Assembly (NCBI RefSeq): GCF_008180445.1
Contig: NZ_VTER01000008.1
Location: 132,647 to 196,646, forward strand
Source of the DNA: Bacillus_AB infantis_B
GTDB lineage: Bacteria > Bacillota > Bacilli > Bacillales > Cytobacillaceae
Reading direction: 5' to 3'
Length of the DNA: 64,000 nucleotides
Both the position numbers and the translations under genes were made by a program. The notes beneath the pieces are model-generated. The model was not told where the DNA came from. It saw nothing but the letters and a program-made list of their open reading frames with translations, and did not search any database. Each line of letters opens with the position of its first letter. Within the stretch, counting starts at the first letter, position 1. Of the stretch, positions 51,119-60,479 are shown one piece after another.

Positions 51119-52927
51119 GTGAAAGGGGAAAAAAAGGCAAAGGTTAAAAAGGCTAAAGCCAAAAAGCCGAAGATAAAAAAGGAAAGAGGCCGGAAAGGGC
51201 CCGCCTTGGCTGCGAAGCTGATGAATACTAAATTCTGGAGAAAGCTTAAGCTGGGACAGAAATATGGTGCGGCTCTATTCATTACTATTGGTCTTTTTGC
51301 CGTTTCAACCATCATTACGTTTGTATTGCTGACGATGGTTAATGTAAAGATGAACACAGTTGAAGAAACAGGGGATAAAACGATCCAGACAACAGAAATC
51401 GCAGCCCTGTTCAATAATAAAGGGAGTACGATCGGCAACTTCATCATAGATTCCAATCCTAAGCATTTGGCAAATTTCAAAGATCTTGAAGAAAGCATGG
51501 ATAAGCTCAAAAAACAGGTCCAGCCTTCACTCCGGAATGACGAGACCAAAAGCCTTTATAAGCGGATTGATCAAAATGACAAGCAGATAACGAAGATATT
51601 CAATGATGTCATCATCCCTGAAGTAAAGCTTCAGAATGTCAGGGGCTACCGCCTGGGCAAATTACAGGTGGATAATATTATCACAGAAACAGTCGGCCAG
51701 TTGGACGAGCTGCGAAGCATCCTCAAGGAAGACCAAAAAAGAGCTGTTGCATCAGCCAAAGCGGGAACCATTGTGACGATGATTGTATTGGCTGTCTCCG
51801 TCGTTGTTTCATCTGTTCTGGGGGTGGCGAGCATCCTCCTTATCGGGCGACTGATCTCCGGCAAGCTGAGCCAGATCGTCACCTTATCGAATGAGGTTGC
51901 AGCAGGAAATCTTAATGTGGAATCTGTGGAAATGGAAGGGGAGGACGAACTGGCAAAGCTCAGCCGTGCCTCCAACTCAATGAAAGAAAAACTTCAGGCT
52001 ATGATACAGGAGATTTCAGCCGTGTCCACTTATGTGACTGACAGAAGCGGGGAATTGAACATTTCGGCGAATGAAGTCAGATCGGCAAGCCAGCAGGCAG
52101 CATCCACCATGCAGGAGCTTTCAGGAGGAGCAGAGGAGCAGGCTAATTCTGCAACAAGCCTTGCTGAAATGATGGAAGATTATCTGGCTAAAGTCGAGTA
52201 TGCCAACCAGAGCGGCGCTGCCATCAGGAAAGACTCAGGCGAAGTTCTGAATATGACGAAAAACGGCGATGAGCTTATGAAAGAATCACAGCAGCAGATG
52301 CTGCGCATTAACGAAATCATGAAATCCTCTGTACAAAAGGTACAAGGGCTCGATGAGCAGACTAAGCAAATCTCGAAACTTGTCCAAGTTATCCATGATA
52401 TAGCCAACCAAACCAATCTGCTTGCCCTTAATGCTGCCATTGAAGCAGCAAGGGCAGGCGAGCATGGCAGGGGCTTCGCCGTGGTGGCGGATGAGGTCAG
52501 GAAACTGGCTGAACAGGTATCTTTCTCTGTCTCAGACATCACGAAGATTGTGAAAGGAATCCAGGCGGAATCCAATGATGTCGTGCTTTCCCTTCAGCAT
52601 GGATATGAGCAGGTAGAAGAGGGGACCGGCCAAATCGAACATACAGGCCAGACATTCCAGAATATCTATCAGTCCGTCAACAGGATGTCTGAAAACATCA
52701 ATGAAATTTCCAGGAGCCTTGAACAAATTTCGAGCAGTTCTGCGGTAATGAACGACTCAATTGAAAACATCGCATCCGTTTCCGAGGAATCTGCCGCAGG
52801 GATTGAACAGACGAGTGCTTCCATCAGCCAGACAAACAACTCGATGGAAGAAATTTCTGATAATGCCCAGTCATTGTCCGAGCTGGCAGATCAGCTGAAC
52901 GAGATGATTTCTAAATTCAGGCTATAA
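51119..52927 (+). CDS. Methyl-accepting chemotaxis protein with basic N-terminal extension
   Basis: 602 residues from GTG at 51119. The first about 45 residues are extremely Lys-rich (KKAKVKKAKAKKPKIKKERG). Then TM1 (about 58-78), an outer four-helix region (about 80-215), TM2 (about 218-243), HAMP (about 245-295) and an MCP signalling domain with the hairpin tip VVADEVRKLAEQ preceded by ANQTNLLALNAAIEAARAGEHGRGFA. The last helix contains Glu/Gln methylation-type pairs. The basic stretch may bind acidic lipids or nucleic acid; that is conjecture. Shine-Dalgarno is weak (AGGGGGAAT). Confidence 0.88.
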   Translation: MKGEKKAKVKKAKAKKPKIKKERGRKGPALAAKLMNTKFWRKLKLGQKYGAALFITIGLFAVSTIITFVLLTMVNVKMNTVEETGDKTIQTTEIAALFNNKGSTIGNFIIDSNPKHLANFKDLEESMDKLKKQVQPSLRNDETKSLYKRIDQNDKQITKIFNDVIIPEVKLQNVRGYRLGKLQVDNIITETVGQLDELRSILKEDQKRAVASAKAGTIVTMIVLAVSVVVSSVLGVASILLIGRLISGKLSQIVTLSNEVAAGNLNVESVEMEGEDELAKLSRASNSMKEKLQAMIQEISAVSTYVTDRSGELNISANEVRSASQQAASTMQELSGGAEEQANSATSLAEMMEDYLAKVEYANQSGAAIRKDSGEVLNMTKNGDELMKESQQQMLRINEIMKSSVQKVQGLDEQTKQISKLVQVIHDIANQTNLLALNAAIEAARAGEHGRGFAVVADEVRKLAEQVSFSVSDITKIVKGIQAESNDVVLSLQHGYEQVEEGTGQIEHTGQTFQNIYQSVNRMSENINEISRSLEQISSSSAVMNDSIENIASVSEESAAGIEQTSASISQTNNSMEEISDNAQSLSELADQLNEMISKFRL

Positions 52928-52933
52928 ATGAAC

Positions 52934-52978
52934 AAAACAGGCTGCAGGCAAAACTCATTTTTGCCGCAGCCTGTTTTT
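52934..52978 (+). terminator. Terminator after the MCP gene
   Basis: AAAACAGGCTGCGGCA-type stem, 52934-52950 with 52963-52978, ending CTGTTTTT. Confidence 0.8.
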
Positions 52979-53182
52979 CATAGAGTCTAAGCTGTTTCGT
53001 TTCAACAGAAAAGGGAAAAAATTGCTGGCAATTGTCTAAAAATTGTTTTTTTTTAACCCCAACAGTAATAAAATGTAAGTGTTATAGTATACAAGCCATA
53101 AAAGCCGATAGAATTTTCCAGCACAGTTGGAAAGGTATAAGATAGATGTCAGGCAAGTCTATGTCTTCGAGGAGGAAAATAG

Positions 53183-55069
53183 GTGGGGGCTTTATCTGAT
53201 ATAGCAAGAAAACAAATGGAGGAAAGGATAGCCGTGCTTGAACTGGAAAATGAAAGGCTGAAACAGGCGGCAGAGCAAATGGGAAAGTCTGTAGTAGCCA
53301 ATCATGTTTTTGATTCCGCAGCAGATGGAATGATCATCTATACTGAACAGCGGGAGATTATTGCGGTTAATCCTGCCATGTCTCGGTTTTTAGGTACTGA
53401 GAAGGGACAGTTCGAGGGACTTAGGCTGGATGACCTGGTTCCCGTCGATTATCATTTCAAGCTGGAAAAGCAGAAAAAGCTGCTGCAGTCACAGGAAAAA
53501 GTCAAAGGAGTTCTGCCGCTAGCATACAATGGCATCCTGGGCTATTATGAATTTACAACAAGCCGGCTTGCCGGCAGCGAACTGCTTTTGTCCCTTTTCC
53601 GGGATGTTACAGAGAAAAGGCAGCTGGAACAGAAAATCCGCAAACATGAGGACTTATACAAAGACCTGTTTGTGGAAGCGCTCGATGGAATCGTTTACTG
53701 GAAGGATAAAGGGACAATCATCAACGCAAACCAGGCAGCATGCAGAATTTTTGAATGCACCCATGATGAGCTTCTTGCCAGGAAGGTGGATGATTTTGTT
53801 CTTCATAAGGATGAAAGCTATTTCCAAATTCTCGAGGAGCTGTATAAAGAGGGACAGGTAAGGAATGAACTGTTTTTTCTCATGCCAAATGGGCAAAAGA
53901 AGCTGCTGGAATTCACCGTTAAGCTGAACGCCGTTGAAGGCTATCATATGACGATTTTCAGGAATGTCAGTGAGCGGAATAAAATGGAAGAAGAACTGCG
54001 GGAAAGCGAAAGTAAATTCCGCAGCATTTTTGAAGGCGCCCTGGAGGGGCTGATACTATGGGATGAAAACTTTACCATTGTCGATATCAATGCTTCAGGT
54101 GAAAGAATGCTGCAGATGAGTCAGCATGAAATTGTGGGACAGTCCCTGCTTGCGCTGCTGAATGATTGTAATATAACAGAAGAGGAGCTGCGCATGCATC
54201 TGGAGGAACTGTCAGGCAGCGGCCAATCCAACGGGACGATTTCTTATATTTTGAAATCGGGCAGAAAAATGCATTTTGAGTTCTCTTTAAAGCAGAATGT
54301 TTTCTCTGGCCTCAGCCTGACGACATTCAAGGATATTACAGAGAAACTGGAAATGGAGGAACAGCTGAAAAAGTCGGATACACTGAATGTGATTGGGCAA
54401 TTGGCAGCGGGAATCGCCCATGAAATCAGAAACCCAATGACGGCTTTGAAGGGGTTCATTCAGCTTCTGGAAGATAGTGCCGGGAGCGGAAATTCCATGT
54501 ACTTCAATATTATTACCTCTGAACTGCAGAGAATCGACTCCATCATAAATGAATTCCTGATTCTGGCGAAGCCCCAGGCCATTCAGTATGTCGAGAAGGA
54601 TATCATCCAGCTGATGAAAGAGACAGTTGAGTTCCTGACTGCCCAGGCAGTTCTCCATAATGTCCAGTTCAGGACAGATTATGCCAGGAACCTTCCCCTG
54701 GTCTTCTGCGAGCCGAACCAATTGAAGAAAGTGTTCATAAATATAATTAAGAATGCGATTGAAGTGATGCCAAAGGGCGGAATCATTACCATTTGCATTC
54801 AAAAAAACAGGACAGGCAGCATCCGGATTTCCATAAGGGATGAGGGATACGGCATTCCGCCGGAAAAACTGCGAAAGCTGGGAGAGCCGTTTTATACAAC
54901 GAAAGAACGGGGGACCGGGCTGGGCTTAATGGTCACATATAAAATAATTGAAGAGCATGAAGGCAATATTGAAGTGGAAAGCAAAATGGGGGAAGGAACC
55001 GTTTTTCATATCGATCTCCCCATAAAGCGGGGCGGGTACCAGGATCCAGGCGGCATTTTTACTTTATAG
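53183..55069 (+). CDS. kinE: Multi-PAS sensor histidine kinase, KinE-like
   Basis: 628 residues from GTG at 53183 after GAGGAGG. A short coiled start, three PAS domains (about 35-140, 155-265, 280-390), HisKA with the phosphoacceptor His in GIAHEIRNPMTALKGF (about residue 413) and HATPase_c (about 510-620, N box FINIIKNAIEVM, G boxes DEGYGIPPEK and GTGLGLMV). There is no membrane segment, so it is a soluble kinase, like sporulation kinases that phosphorylate Spo0F. Position next to the mtn genes matches kinE (ykrQ) in B. subtilis as I recall. Confidence 0.88.
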   Translation: MGALSDIARKQMEERIAVLELENERLKQAAEQMGKSVVANHVFDSAADGMIIYTEQREIIAVNPAMSRFLGTEKGQFEGLRLDDLVPVDYHFKLEKQKKLLQSQEKVKGVLPLAYNGILGYYEFTTSRLAGSELLLSLFRDVTEKRQLEQKIRKHEDLYKDLFVEALDGIVYWKDKGTIINANQAACRIFECTHDELLARKVDDFVLHKDESYFQILEELYKEGQVRNELFFLMPNGQKKLLEFTVKLNAVEGYHMTIFRNVSERNKMEEELRESESKFRSIFEGALEGLILWDENFTIVDINASGERMLQMSQHEIVGQSLLALLNDCNITEEELRMHLEELSGSGQSNGTISYILKSGRKMHFEFSLKQNVFSGLSLTTFKDITEKLEMEEQLKKSDTLNVIGQLAAGIAHEIRNPMTALKGFIQLLEDSAGSGNSMYFNIITSELQRIDSIINEFLILAKPQAIQYVEKDIIQLMKETVEFLTAQAVLHNVQFRTDYARNLPLVFCEPNQLKKVFINIIKNAIEVMPKGGIITICIQKNRTGSIRISIRDEGYGIPPEKLRKLGEPFYTTKERGTGLGLMVTYKIIEEHEGNIEVESKMGEGTVFHIDLPIKRGGYQDPGGIFTL

Positions 55070-55098
55070 CAAAAAAGAAATACCGATTGTTCAAATTT

Positions 55099-55131
55099 GT
55101 ATCATTCAGCAGAATGATGCATTTTTTTTTG
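55099..55131 (+). terminator. Terminator after the KinE-like gene
   Basis: TATCATTC - AGCA - GAATGATGC, then a run of T's. Confidence 0.75.
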
Positions 55132-55140
55132 CAAAAAGAA

Positions 55141-55169
55141 TTGACTGCCGCAATCTAATTTGATATAAA
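55141..55169 (+). promoter_or_regulatory. Sigma-A promoter of the ArsR-type regulator operon
   Basis: TTGACT (55141-55146), 17 bp, TATAAA (55164-55169). Confidence 0.75.
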
Positions 55170-55188
55170 TCTAATTAGATAAACATCA
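55161..55188. promoter_or_regulatory. Candidate autoregulatory operator
   Basis: A perfect 12-bp palindrome ATCTAATTAGAT (55169-55180) flanked by TGAT and ATCA in inverted orientation. It overlaps the -10 box and lies just ahead of the ArsR-type regulator, the usual position for autorepression. Confidence 0.6.
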
Positions 55189-55206
55189 AATTTGGAGGCT
55201 GATTTC

Positions 55207-55791
55207 ATGCAGTTAGACAGACTGGTGGCATTTCATAAAACGATGGGCGACCCTGCCAGAATACGGATTATAGCACTATTATCGAATGGGCCTCTGCATG
55301 GCCAGGCTATTGCAGGCAAGTTGGGCCTTACTCCCCCGACGATCACCCATCATTTAAACAAGCTGAAAGCTATCAATAGCATCTATCAGCGCCGTGATAA
55401 AAACACCATCTATTATTACGTGAATGAATCGGTTATCAAGCAGCAGGCAGAGGTCCTCATTAATCTGTTTGATAAAAAGGAAGGAGAAATGGAAAAAATG
55501 CTGGAAATGCACAATGAGAAACAAAAGGTTATTGAAAATTTCATCACAAAAGAAGGAAAGCTCAAAAATATACCGGCACAGCGCAAGAAAAAGCTGTTTA
55601 TCTTTGAACATATGGCTTCAGGACTGAAAATGGGAAAGAAATATTCTGAACAAGAGCTTAATGAATATATAAAGAAATTCCATGAAGACTATGCGACGAT
55701 CAGGAGAGAATTCATCATCAATCATTTCATGTACAGAGAAAACGGCATTTATGAACTGAACCCCAGTGAGATGTGGGCAAAGCCGGAGTAG
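55207..55791 (+). CDS. ArsR-type HTH regulator with DUF2087 domain
   Basis: 194 residues from the ATG at 55207 after GGAGG; a TTG 15 bases upstream overlaps that site. Winged helix-turn-helix about 1-80 (HGQAIAGKLGLTPPTITHHLNKLKAINSI) without the Cys pair of metal sensors; a linker; DUF2087 about 105-190 (RKKKLFIFEHMASGLKMGKKYSEQELNEYI). Ligand unknown. A promoter with an overlapping palindrome suggests autorepression. It is followed after six bases by a GNAT gene, likely co-transcribed. Confidence 0.88.
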   Translation: MQLDRLVAFHKTMGDPARIRIIALLSNGPLHGQAIAGKLGLTPPTITHHLNKLKAINSIYQRRDKNTIYYYVNESVIKQQAEVLINLFDKKEGEMEKMLEMHNEKQKVIENFITKEGKLKNIPAQRKKKLFIFEHMASGLKMGKKYSEQELNEYIKKFHEDYATIRREFIINHFMYRENGIYELNPSEMWAKPE

Positions 55792-55797
55792 CTTGAT

Positions 55798-56544
55798 ATG
55801 GCCAATATTTATGCGCATATGCCTGGAACTGATCATGTCCCAGTATTTGCTTCGGTGGTTCTTGATGGCCTCATACCTGGCGAGGTACAGGAGAGGCAAG
55901 GCTTTCTGCTTATATCCCTCAGCAGCGGCATCCACTATGCTGCGGGACGAGCGGGAGAAGGATCAGTTGACCTGCTGGCAGGAAAATTGGAAGATGCAGA
56001 GAAAAATGGGGGGCGGTTCACACTCTTTTCCGGCTCTGCAGAACTGGATCGATTCATATCCGGCCAGTTCGGAGAGAGGCTCAATAAGCATCGCCGCCAT
56101 TCCTTCCAGAAATTTTCGCCGGTTCCTATCCAGTCTACCAAAAGCAGCGAAATCTCCTTTTTTGCGCTGGACAGGGAGTCAGCAGGTGAATATCCTGAGT
56201 TCCGAATGGAATATTTCAGCACATACTGGGGATCCATTGAGCATTTTTTGAGATCCGGATTCGGCATCAGGGTGCTGATGGGAGAGCAGGCAGCCGGTGA
56301 ATGTGTTTCTATATTCAGGAGCAATGATTTTGCCGAAATGGATATCCATATAGCAGAAAGCGCCAGGGGCAAGGGGCTGGGAGCCATGCTTGCTGCGAAA
56401 TTCATTAAAACTGCCCTGGAAAAAAATCTGCAGCCGCGCTGGGATTGCAGCGCGGCCAATCTGGCAAGTATGAAGCTTGCAGAAAAACTGGGTTTTTCTG
56501 AACCTGCGGAATACCATGTTTTTACCCTGCTGAAACGGGGCTGA
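55798..56544 (+). CDS. GNAT acetyltransferase, two-part
   Basis: 248 residues. The N-terminal part (about 1-100) is not recognised; the C-terminal GNAT domain contains IAESARGKGLGAMLAAKFIKTALE (acetyl-CoA binding) and MKLAEKLGFSEPAEY. It resembles the GNAT_acetyltran family of about 250 residues. Co-transcribed with the ArsR-type regulator. Its 3' end overlaps mtnK on the opposite strand by 23 bases. Confidence 0.82.
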   Translation: MANIYAHMPGTDHVPVFASVVLDGLIPGEVQERQGFLLISLSSGIHYAAGRAGEGSVDLLAGKLEDAEKNGGRFTLFSGSAELDRFISGQFGERLNKHRRHSFQKFSPVPIQSTKSSEISFFALDRESAGEYPEFRMEYFSTYWGSIEHFLRSGFGIRVLMGEQAAGECVSIFRSNDFAEMDIHIAESARGKGLGAMLAAKFIKTALEKNLQPRWDCSAANLASMKLAEKLGFSEPAEYHVFTLLKRG

Positions 56545-57712
56545 CAATTCTGCATAAATCCTTTGCATCAGCAATTTCCCTGCGCTGAAGGATCAGGTTT
56601 CTCCCGGCAGCCAGTGCAGCTCTCTTGGCAGACAGACGCGCCTTTTTGTACTCAATCCCGTCAAGGTCGGCAACATGGGCCAGTCCGATTGTCCTTCTTA
56701 TCAGCTCACAGCCTGCAAAGCCAACTGCATCTTCCCAATATTTCTGAAGCACAGCGGATAGAAAACCTTCTGTTTCTGCAAAAGGATCTTTATTATCCTT
56801 CTGCCATAAAAGGGAGAACTCATCTGAGAAAGTTCTCCAGAATGTTTCAATATGTTTGTCTATAAGTCTTGTTTTCTCAGGATTGGCAAGGGACTGGAAT
56901 AACAGGTTGGCAATCACCTGGCCGATATCAAAACCGGCAGGGCCGCAGAAAGCAAATTCCGGGTCGATGACTTTTGTCTCTGCATTGGAAGCAAAGATGC
57001 TGCCTGTATGCAAATCACCGTGAAGCAGCGCCTCCGCTTCATTTAAGAAAATTTTCCTGAGGCGCGCCGCTTCAAGTTTCAATGCAGAATCAGCCCATAA
57101 GGCTTCTGCATCGCCTTTCAGCTCTTCTTCAAAATCATTGGTCGGGCTATTGAAATAAGGGTCTGCAAATATCAGGTCTTCCGTAATTTTGCACAGCTCA
57201 GGGTTGTAAAAATCTTTGGCAAGCTTTTTCTTATCAGCCTGAAGAAGGCCGTAGTCAGAGGTATAGAACAAAGTCCTTGCCAGGTAGTTTCCAAGATGGC
57301 CGGAAAGCAGCGGATATTCCTTTCCAGAGATCAGCCCTGTACGGCTGATCTCGAGGTGTGAAAGATCTTCCATTACAGTCACCGCGAGCTCTTCATCATT
57401 GTAGAAAACCTCCGGCACAAAATCCGGAGCAAGCTTCTTAAAAAGTTTAAGCGCTTCTGCTTCAATTGCAGCCCTTTTCAAGGTCAGCGGCCAGCTTTCG
57501 CCTACTACCTTGGCAAAAGGGAGAGCCTGCTTGATAATCAGGCTTTTTCCTGTCCTGTTTTCCTTGATCCTAAAGACAAGGTTAAGATTTCCGTCGCCTA
57601 TTTCTTCCGTGGCTAAAGATGCGCTGCCGGGAAACTGGCCAAGGCTTACAGCGAGTTCCGCGGCTGTTTTTTCTGTCAGCGGAGCATATTTATTTTTTAT
57701 GAGTGTCATCAT
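56522..57712 (-). CDS. mtnK: Methylthioribose kinase
   Basis: 396 residues, usual size. An APH-type fold: EEIGDGNLNLVFRI (nucleotide loop), LIIKQALPFAKVVGESWPL (Lys), HGDLHTGSIFAS (catalytic Asp region) and IDPEFAFCGPAGFDIGQ (metal DPE). It phosphorylates 5-methylthioribose in methionine salvage. The S-box leader upstream ties it to SAM supply. The mtnA isomerase gene that accompanies mtnK in B. subtilis is not here. Confidence 0.93.
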   Translation of the reverse strand: MMTLIKNKYAPLTEKTAAELAVSLGQFPGSASLATEEIGDGNLNLVFRIKENRTGKSLIIKQALPFAKVVGESWPLTLKRAAIEAEALKLFKKLAPDFVPEVFYNDEELAVTVMEDLSHLEISRTGLISGKEYPLLSGHLGNYLARTLFYTSDYGLLQADKKKLAKDFYNPELCKITEDLIFADPYFNSPTNDFEEELKGDAEALWADSALKLEAARLRKIFLNEAEALLHGDLHTGSIFASNAETKVIDPEFAFCGPAGFDIGQVIANLLFQSLANPEKTRLIDKHIETFWRTFSDEFSLLWQKDNKDPFAETEGFLSAVLQKYWEDAVGFAGCELIRRTIGLAHVADLDGIEYKKARLSAKRAALAAGRNLILQRREIADAKDLCRIVSPVSAG

Positions 57713-57756
57713 TTTTCCCTCCTGAATTTGGAGGCTTTATTTATCCATCAGGACAT

Positions 57757-57789
57757 AAAAAAGCCTCTTTCTCATGCTGAAAGAGGCTT
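57757..57789 (-). terminator. S-box expression-platform terminator of mtnK
   Basis: On the minus strand AAGCCTCTTTCAGC - ATG - AGAAAGAGGCTTTTTT between the aptamer and mtnK. Confidence 0.9.
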
Positions 57790-57808
57790 GAAGTATTGAG
57801 CTTCGCAC

Positions 57809-57964
57809 CTCTTATCTGCCAGAAAGCCAAGCTTTCTGCTGGAATTAGCACCGTGCCTTATGGAGAATACTCCGGCGCATGGATTGCGCCCCATCTCACG
57901 ATGGAATTACGGTCGGTTGCTGGGCATCATCGGGCCAAGTCCCTCTGCCTGCTCTTGATAAGAG
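57809..57964 (-). promoter_or_regulatory. SAM-I (S-box) riboswitch of mtnK
   Basis: On the minus strand: CTCTTATCAAGAGCAGGCAG, GGGACTTGGCCC, GATGATGCCCAGCAACC, a variable stem, CACGGTGCTAATTCC, then GCAGATAAGAG closing P1. These are the S-box consensus parts. SAM binding should favour the terminator and reduce mtnK expression. Confidence 0.95.
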
Positions 57965-58055
57965 AATATAAGTTTGTAAAATCGGCTGCAGCCAGCCGTT
58001 TGAAAAAATAGTAACAGCGGCTCGTGTTTTCTGTCAATAAAAATTTTGAAAATTT

Positions 58056-58832
58056 CTAATAGAATTCAGGCCAGCGGTCCGTAAAAACAGGTATGCGACC
58101 TCTCACTTCGTCTACCAGACTGAGGTCGAGCTCTGCTGAAAGGATCTCTTCGTTTTCTGAAGCCTCTGCAACGACTTCGCCCCATGGATCGATGATGATG
58201 GAGTGGCCGGCAAATTGATTGGCCGGATCAGATCCGGCCCTGTTGCAGGCAACCACAAAGCATTGATTTTCAATGGCTCTCGCAATCAGCAGCGCGCGCC
58301 AATGGGCGAGGCGGGGCAGAGGCCATTCAGCCACAACGAAAATGGCTTCTGCTCCTTCGAGTGCATGCTTGCGGATCCACTCAGGAAAACGGATATCATA
58401 GCAGATAAAGCCGGCCATCGGATGGCCATTCAGATTGAAAGACGCATCCCCGCTCCCGGGTGACAGGTGGAGATGTTCATCCATCAGTTTAAAAAGGTGC
58501 AGCTTGCTGTATTGGTGCAGGAGTTCACCTGTGCTGCTGACTGCAAGCAGGGTGTTGAAAACGCCATCTTCAGTTTTATTTGCGACGCTTCCTCCAATGA
58601 AGGCAGCATGATGCTTTTGGGCCATAGTCTGCAAAAAACGGATGCTTGATTCTGCGTTCCTGTCCCCGATTTCTTCCAGTCGGGTTAAATCATAGCCTGT
58701 TGTCCACAGCTCGGGCAGTACGATGATATCGGGTTTCTCCTTGCTTGCGCGCTCGATCAGCGTTTCAGCTTTTTCGAAATTTTTCTCAGGGCTGCCAAAG
58801 GAGATGTCCATTTGGATGCAGGATATTTTCAT
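58056..58832 (-). CDS. mtnU: Carbon-nitrogen hydrolase, omega-amidase of methionine salvage
   Basis: 258 residues. Nitrilase-type triad: Glu in VLPELWTTGYD, Lys in YSKLHLFKLMDEH, Cys in GFICYDIRFPEW. Matches YkrU/MtnU, which hydrolyses the 2-oxoglutaramate or alpha-ketoglutaramate produced by transamination. It is divergent from mtnE with 134 bp between them, which likely holds both promoters. No riboswitch is evident in that gap. Confidence 0.88.
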   Translation of the reverse strand: MKISCIQMDISFGSPEKNFEKAETLIERASKEKPDIIVLPELWTTGYDLTRLEEIGDRNAESSIRFLQTMAQKHHAAFIGGSVANKTEDGVFNTLLAVSSTGELLHQYSKLHLFKLMDEHLHLSPGSGDASFNLNGHPMAGFICYDIRFPEWIRKHALEGAEAIFVVAEWPLPRLAHWRALLIARAIENQCFVVACNRAGSDPANQFAGHSIIIDPWGEVVAEASENEEILSAELDLSLVDEVRGRIPVFTDRWPEFY

Positions 58833-58966
58833 AGGGTAAACCTCCGTTTAGAAAGGATAAAATGATAAAATTGCAGAATATTTCTTTACTTCCTGCTCTT
58901 TACGTTATATCTTTGTCATTGGTTTTTCAAATAAAAATTTAATCCACATGTAAAGCAGGTGACTAT

Positions 58967-60142
58967 GTGATGAAAATATTTCCTCAATCTGAACTTCTGC
59001 AAAGTCTGCCAAAGCAGTTCTTTGCAACGTTGGTGCAAAAAGCAGCCAGGTATGCCGGGGAGGGGCATGATGTCATCAATCTTGGCCAGGGAAACCCTGA
59101 CAGGCCCACACCGCCGCATATCGTCAGCAAACTGCAGGAAGCAGCCGAAAATCCCCTTAATCACAAATATTCCCCTTTCCGCGGGCAGCACAGCCTGAAA
59201 GCTGCAGCAGCTGGATTTTACAAAAGGGAATATGGTGTGGACCTTGATCCTGAAAAGGAAATAGCTATTTTATTCGGCGGGAAGGCTGGCCTGGTTGAAA
59301 TTCCTCAATGTCTTCTCAATCCGGGGGAAACGATCCTTGTTCCTGACCCGGGGTATCCTGATTATTGGTCAGGAGTGGCCCTTGCGAAAGCTTCTATGGC
59401 TGTCATGCCCCTGAAAGAAGAGAATCATTTTCTGCCGGATTATGGTGAGCTTTCTGAGCAGGACATCGAATCAGCCAGGATGATGTTCCTCAACTATCCG
59501 AATAATCCGACCGGAGCCACGGCTGCGAAGGAATTTTTCGAAGAAACGGTCCGCTTTGCAGCGGAAAATGATATCTGCGTCGTTCATGATTTCGCCTACG
59601 GTGCAATTGGTTTTGACGGCAAAAAGCCAGTCAGCTTCCTGCAGGCGGAAGGGGCAAAGGAAACAGGCATTGAAATTTATACACTCTCTAAAACTTACAA
59701 TATGGCAGGCTGGAGAGTGGGGTTTGCAGCTGGGAATGAAAGTGTGATTGAAGCCATCAATCTTATGCAGGATCATCTGTATGTCAGCCTTTTTGGTGCT
59801 GTGCAGGAAGCGGCAGCAGAGGCTTTGTCCGGTCCGCAGGCATGTGTGGATGAACTGGTGCAGGTCTATGCTTCCAGGCGGAAAGCTTTTATTGAAGGCC
59901 TTAGGGAGATCGGATGGGATGTTAAAGCACCGCAGGGATCATTTTTTGCCTGGCTGAAAGTTCCGGATGGCTGGACGTCTGAGCGATTTGCCGATGTTCT
60001 GCTCGAAAAAGCTCATGTAGTTGTGGCTCCCGGCATCGGATTTGGCGAATATGGAGAAGGATATGTCCGCGCAGGTCTGCTTGCAGATGAAGAGAGGCTT
60101 AAAGAGGCAGCAGCAAGGATCGGAAAGTTGAATATTTTTTGA
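58967..60142 (+). CDS. mtnE: Methionine-salvage aminotransferase
   Basis: 391 residues from GTG 58967 (an ATG follows directly). A class I/II PLP aminotransferase with VINLGQGNPDRPTPPHIV, NYPNNPTGATAA, and the PLP lysine in YTLSKTYNMAGWRVGFAAG. It converts 4-methylthio-2-oxobutyrate to methionine. No S-box precedes it. The following S-box belongs to mtnWXBD. Confidence 0.9.
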   Translation: MMKIFPQSELLQSLPKQFFATLVQKAARYAGEGHDVINLGQGNPDRPTPPHIVSKLQEAAENPLNHKYSPFRGQHSLKAAAAGFYKREYGVDLDPEKEIAILFGGKAGLVEIPQCLLNPGETILVPDPGYPDYWSGVALAKASMAVMPLKEENHFLPDYGELSEQDIESARMMFLNYPNNPTGATAAKEFFEETVRFAAENDICVVHDFAYGAIGFDGKKPVSFLQAEGAKETGIEIYTLSKTYNMAGWRVGFAAGNESVIEAINLMQDHLYVSLFGAVQEAAAEALSGPQACVDELVQVYASRRKAFIEGLREIGWDVKAPQGSFFAWLKVPDGWTSERFADVLLEKAHVVVAPGIGFGEYGEGYVRAGLLADEERLKEAAARIGKLNIF

Positions 60143-60230
60143 AAAATCAATTGACATGTTTTTATAATCATGTGATAATCCAAATGAATTATTGATTATC
60201 TGAAAACTTTTAATTCCACATACATTTCGT

Positions 60231-60338
60231 TTTCTTATCAAGAGCAGGCGGAGGGACTAGCCCTATGAAGCCCGGCAACCGACTTTGTAAAAAGCACGGT
60301 GCTAATTCTTGCAGCGATTGAGCTGATAGATGAGAAGA
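60231..60338 (+). promoter_or_regulatory. SAM-I (S-box) riboswitch of mtnWXBD
   Basis: TTCTTATCAAGAGCAGGCGG, GGGACTAGCCCTATGAAGCCC, GGCAACCG, a short stem, CACGGTGCTAATTCTTGC, then GATAGATGAGAAG closing P1. The terminator follows at 60355. Confidence 0.95.
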
Positions 60339-60354
60339 TGTTGGACACAGCTCT

Positions 60355-60384
60355 GACCTCTTCTTTCTGAAGGGGTCTTTTTTA
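60355..60384 (+). terminator. S-box terminator of mtnWXBD
   Basis: GACCTCTTC - TTTCT - GAAGGGGTC followed by TTTTTT. Confidence 0.85.
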
Positions 60385-60479
60385 TTGATTCTATCAAAGC
60401 ATCATAACTATATGGATATTCGCAGGTGAAGGAACCGCAATCAGCAGGACTATACATAAATGGCAGGGGGAACATGATT

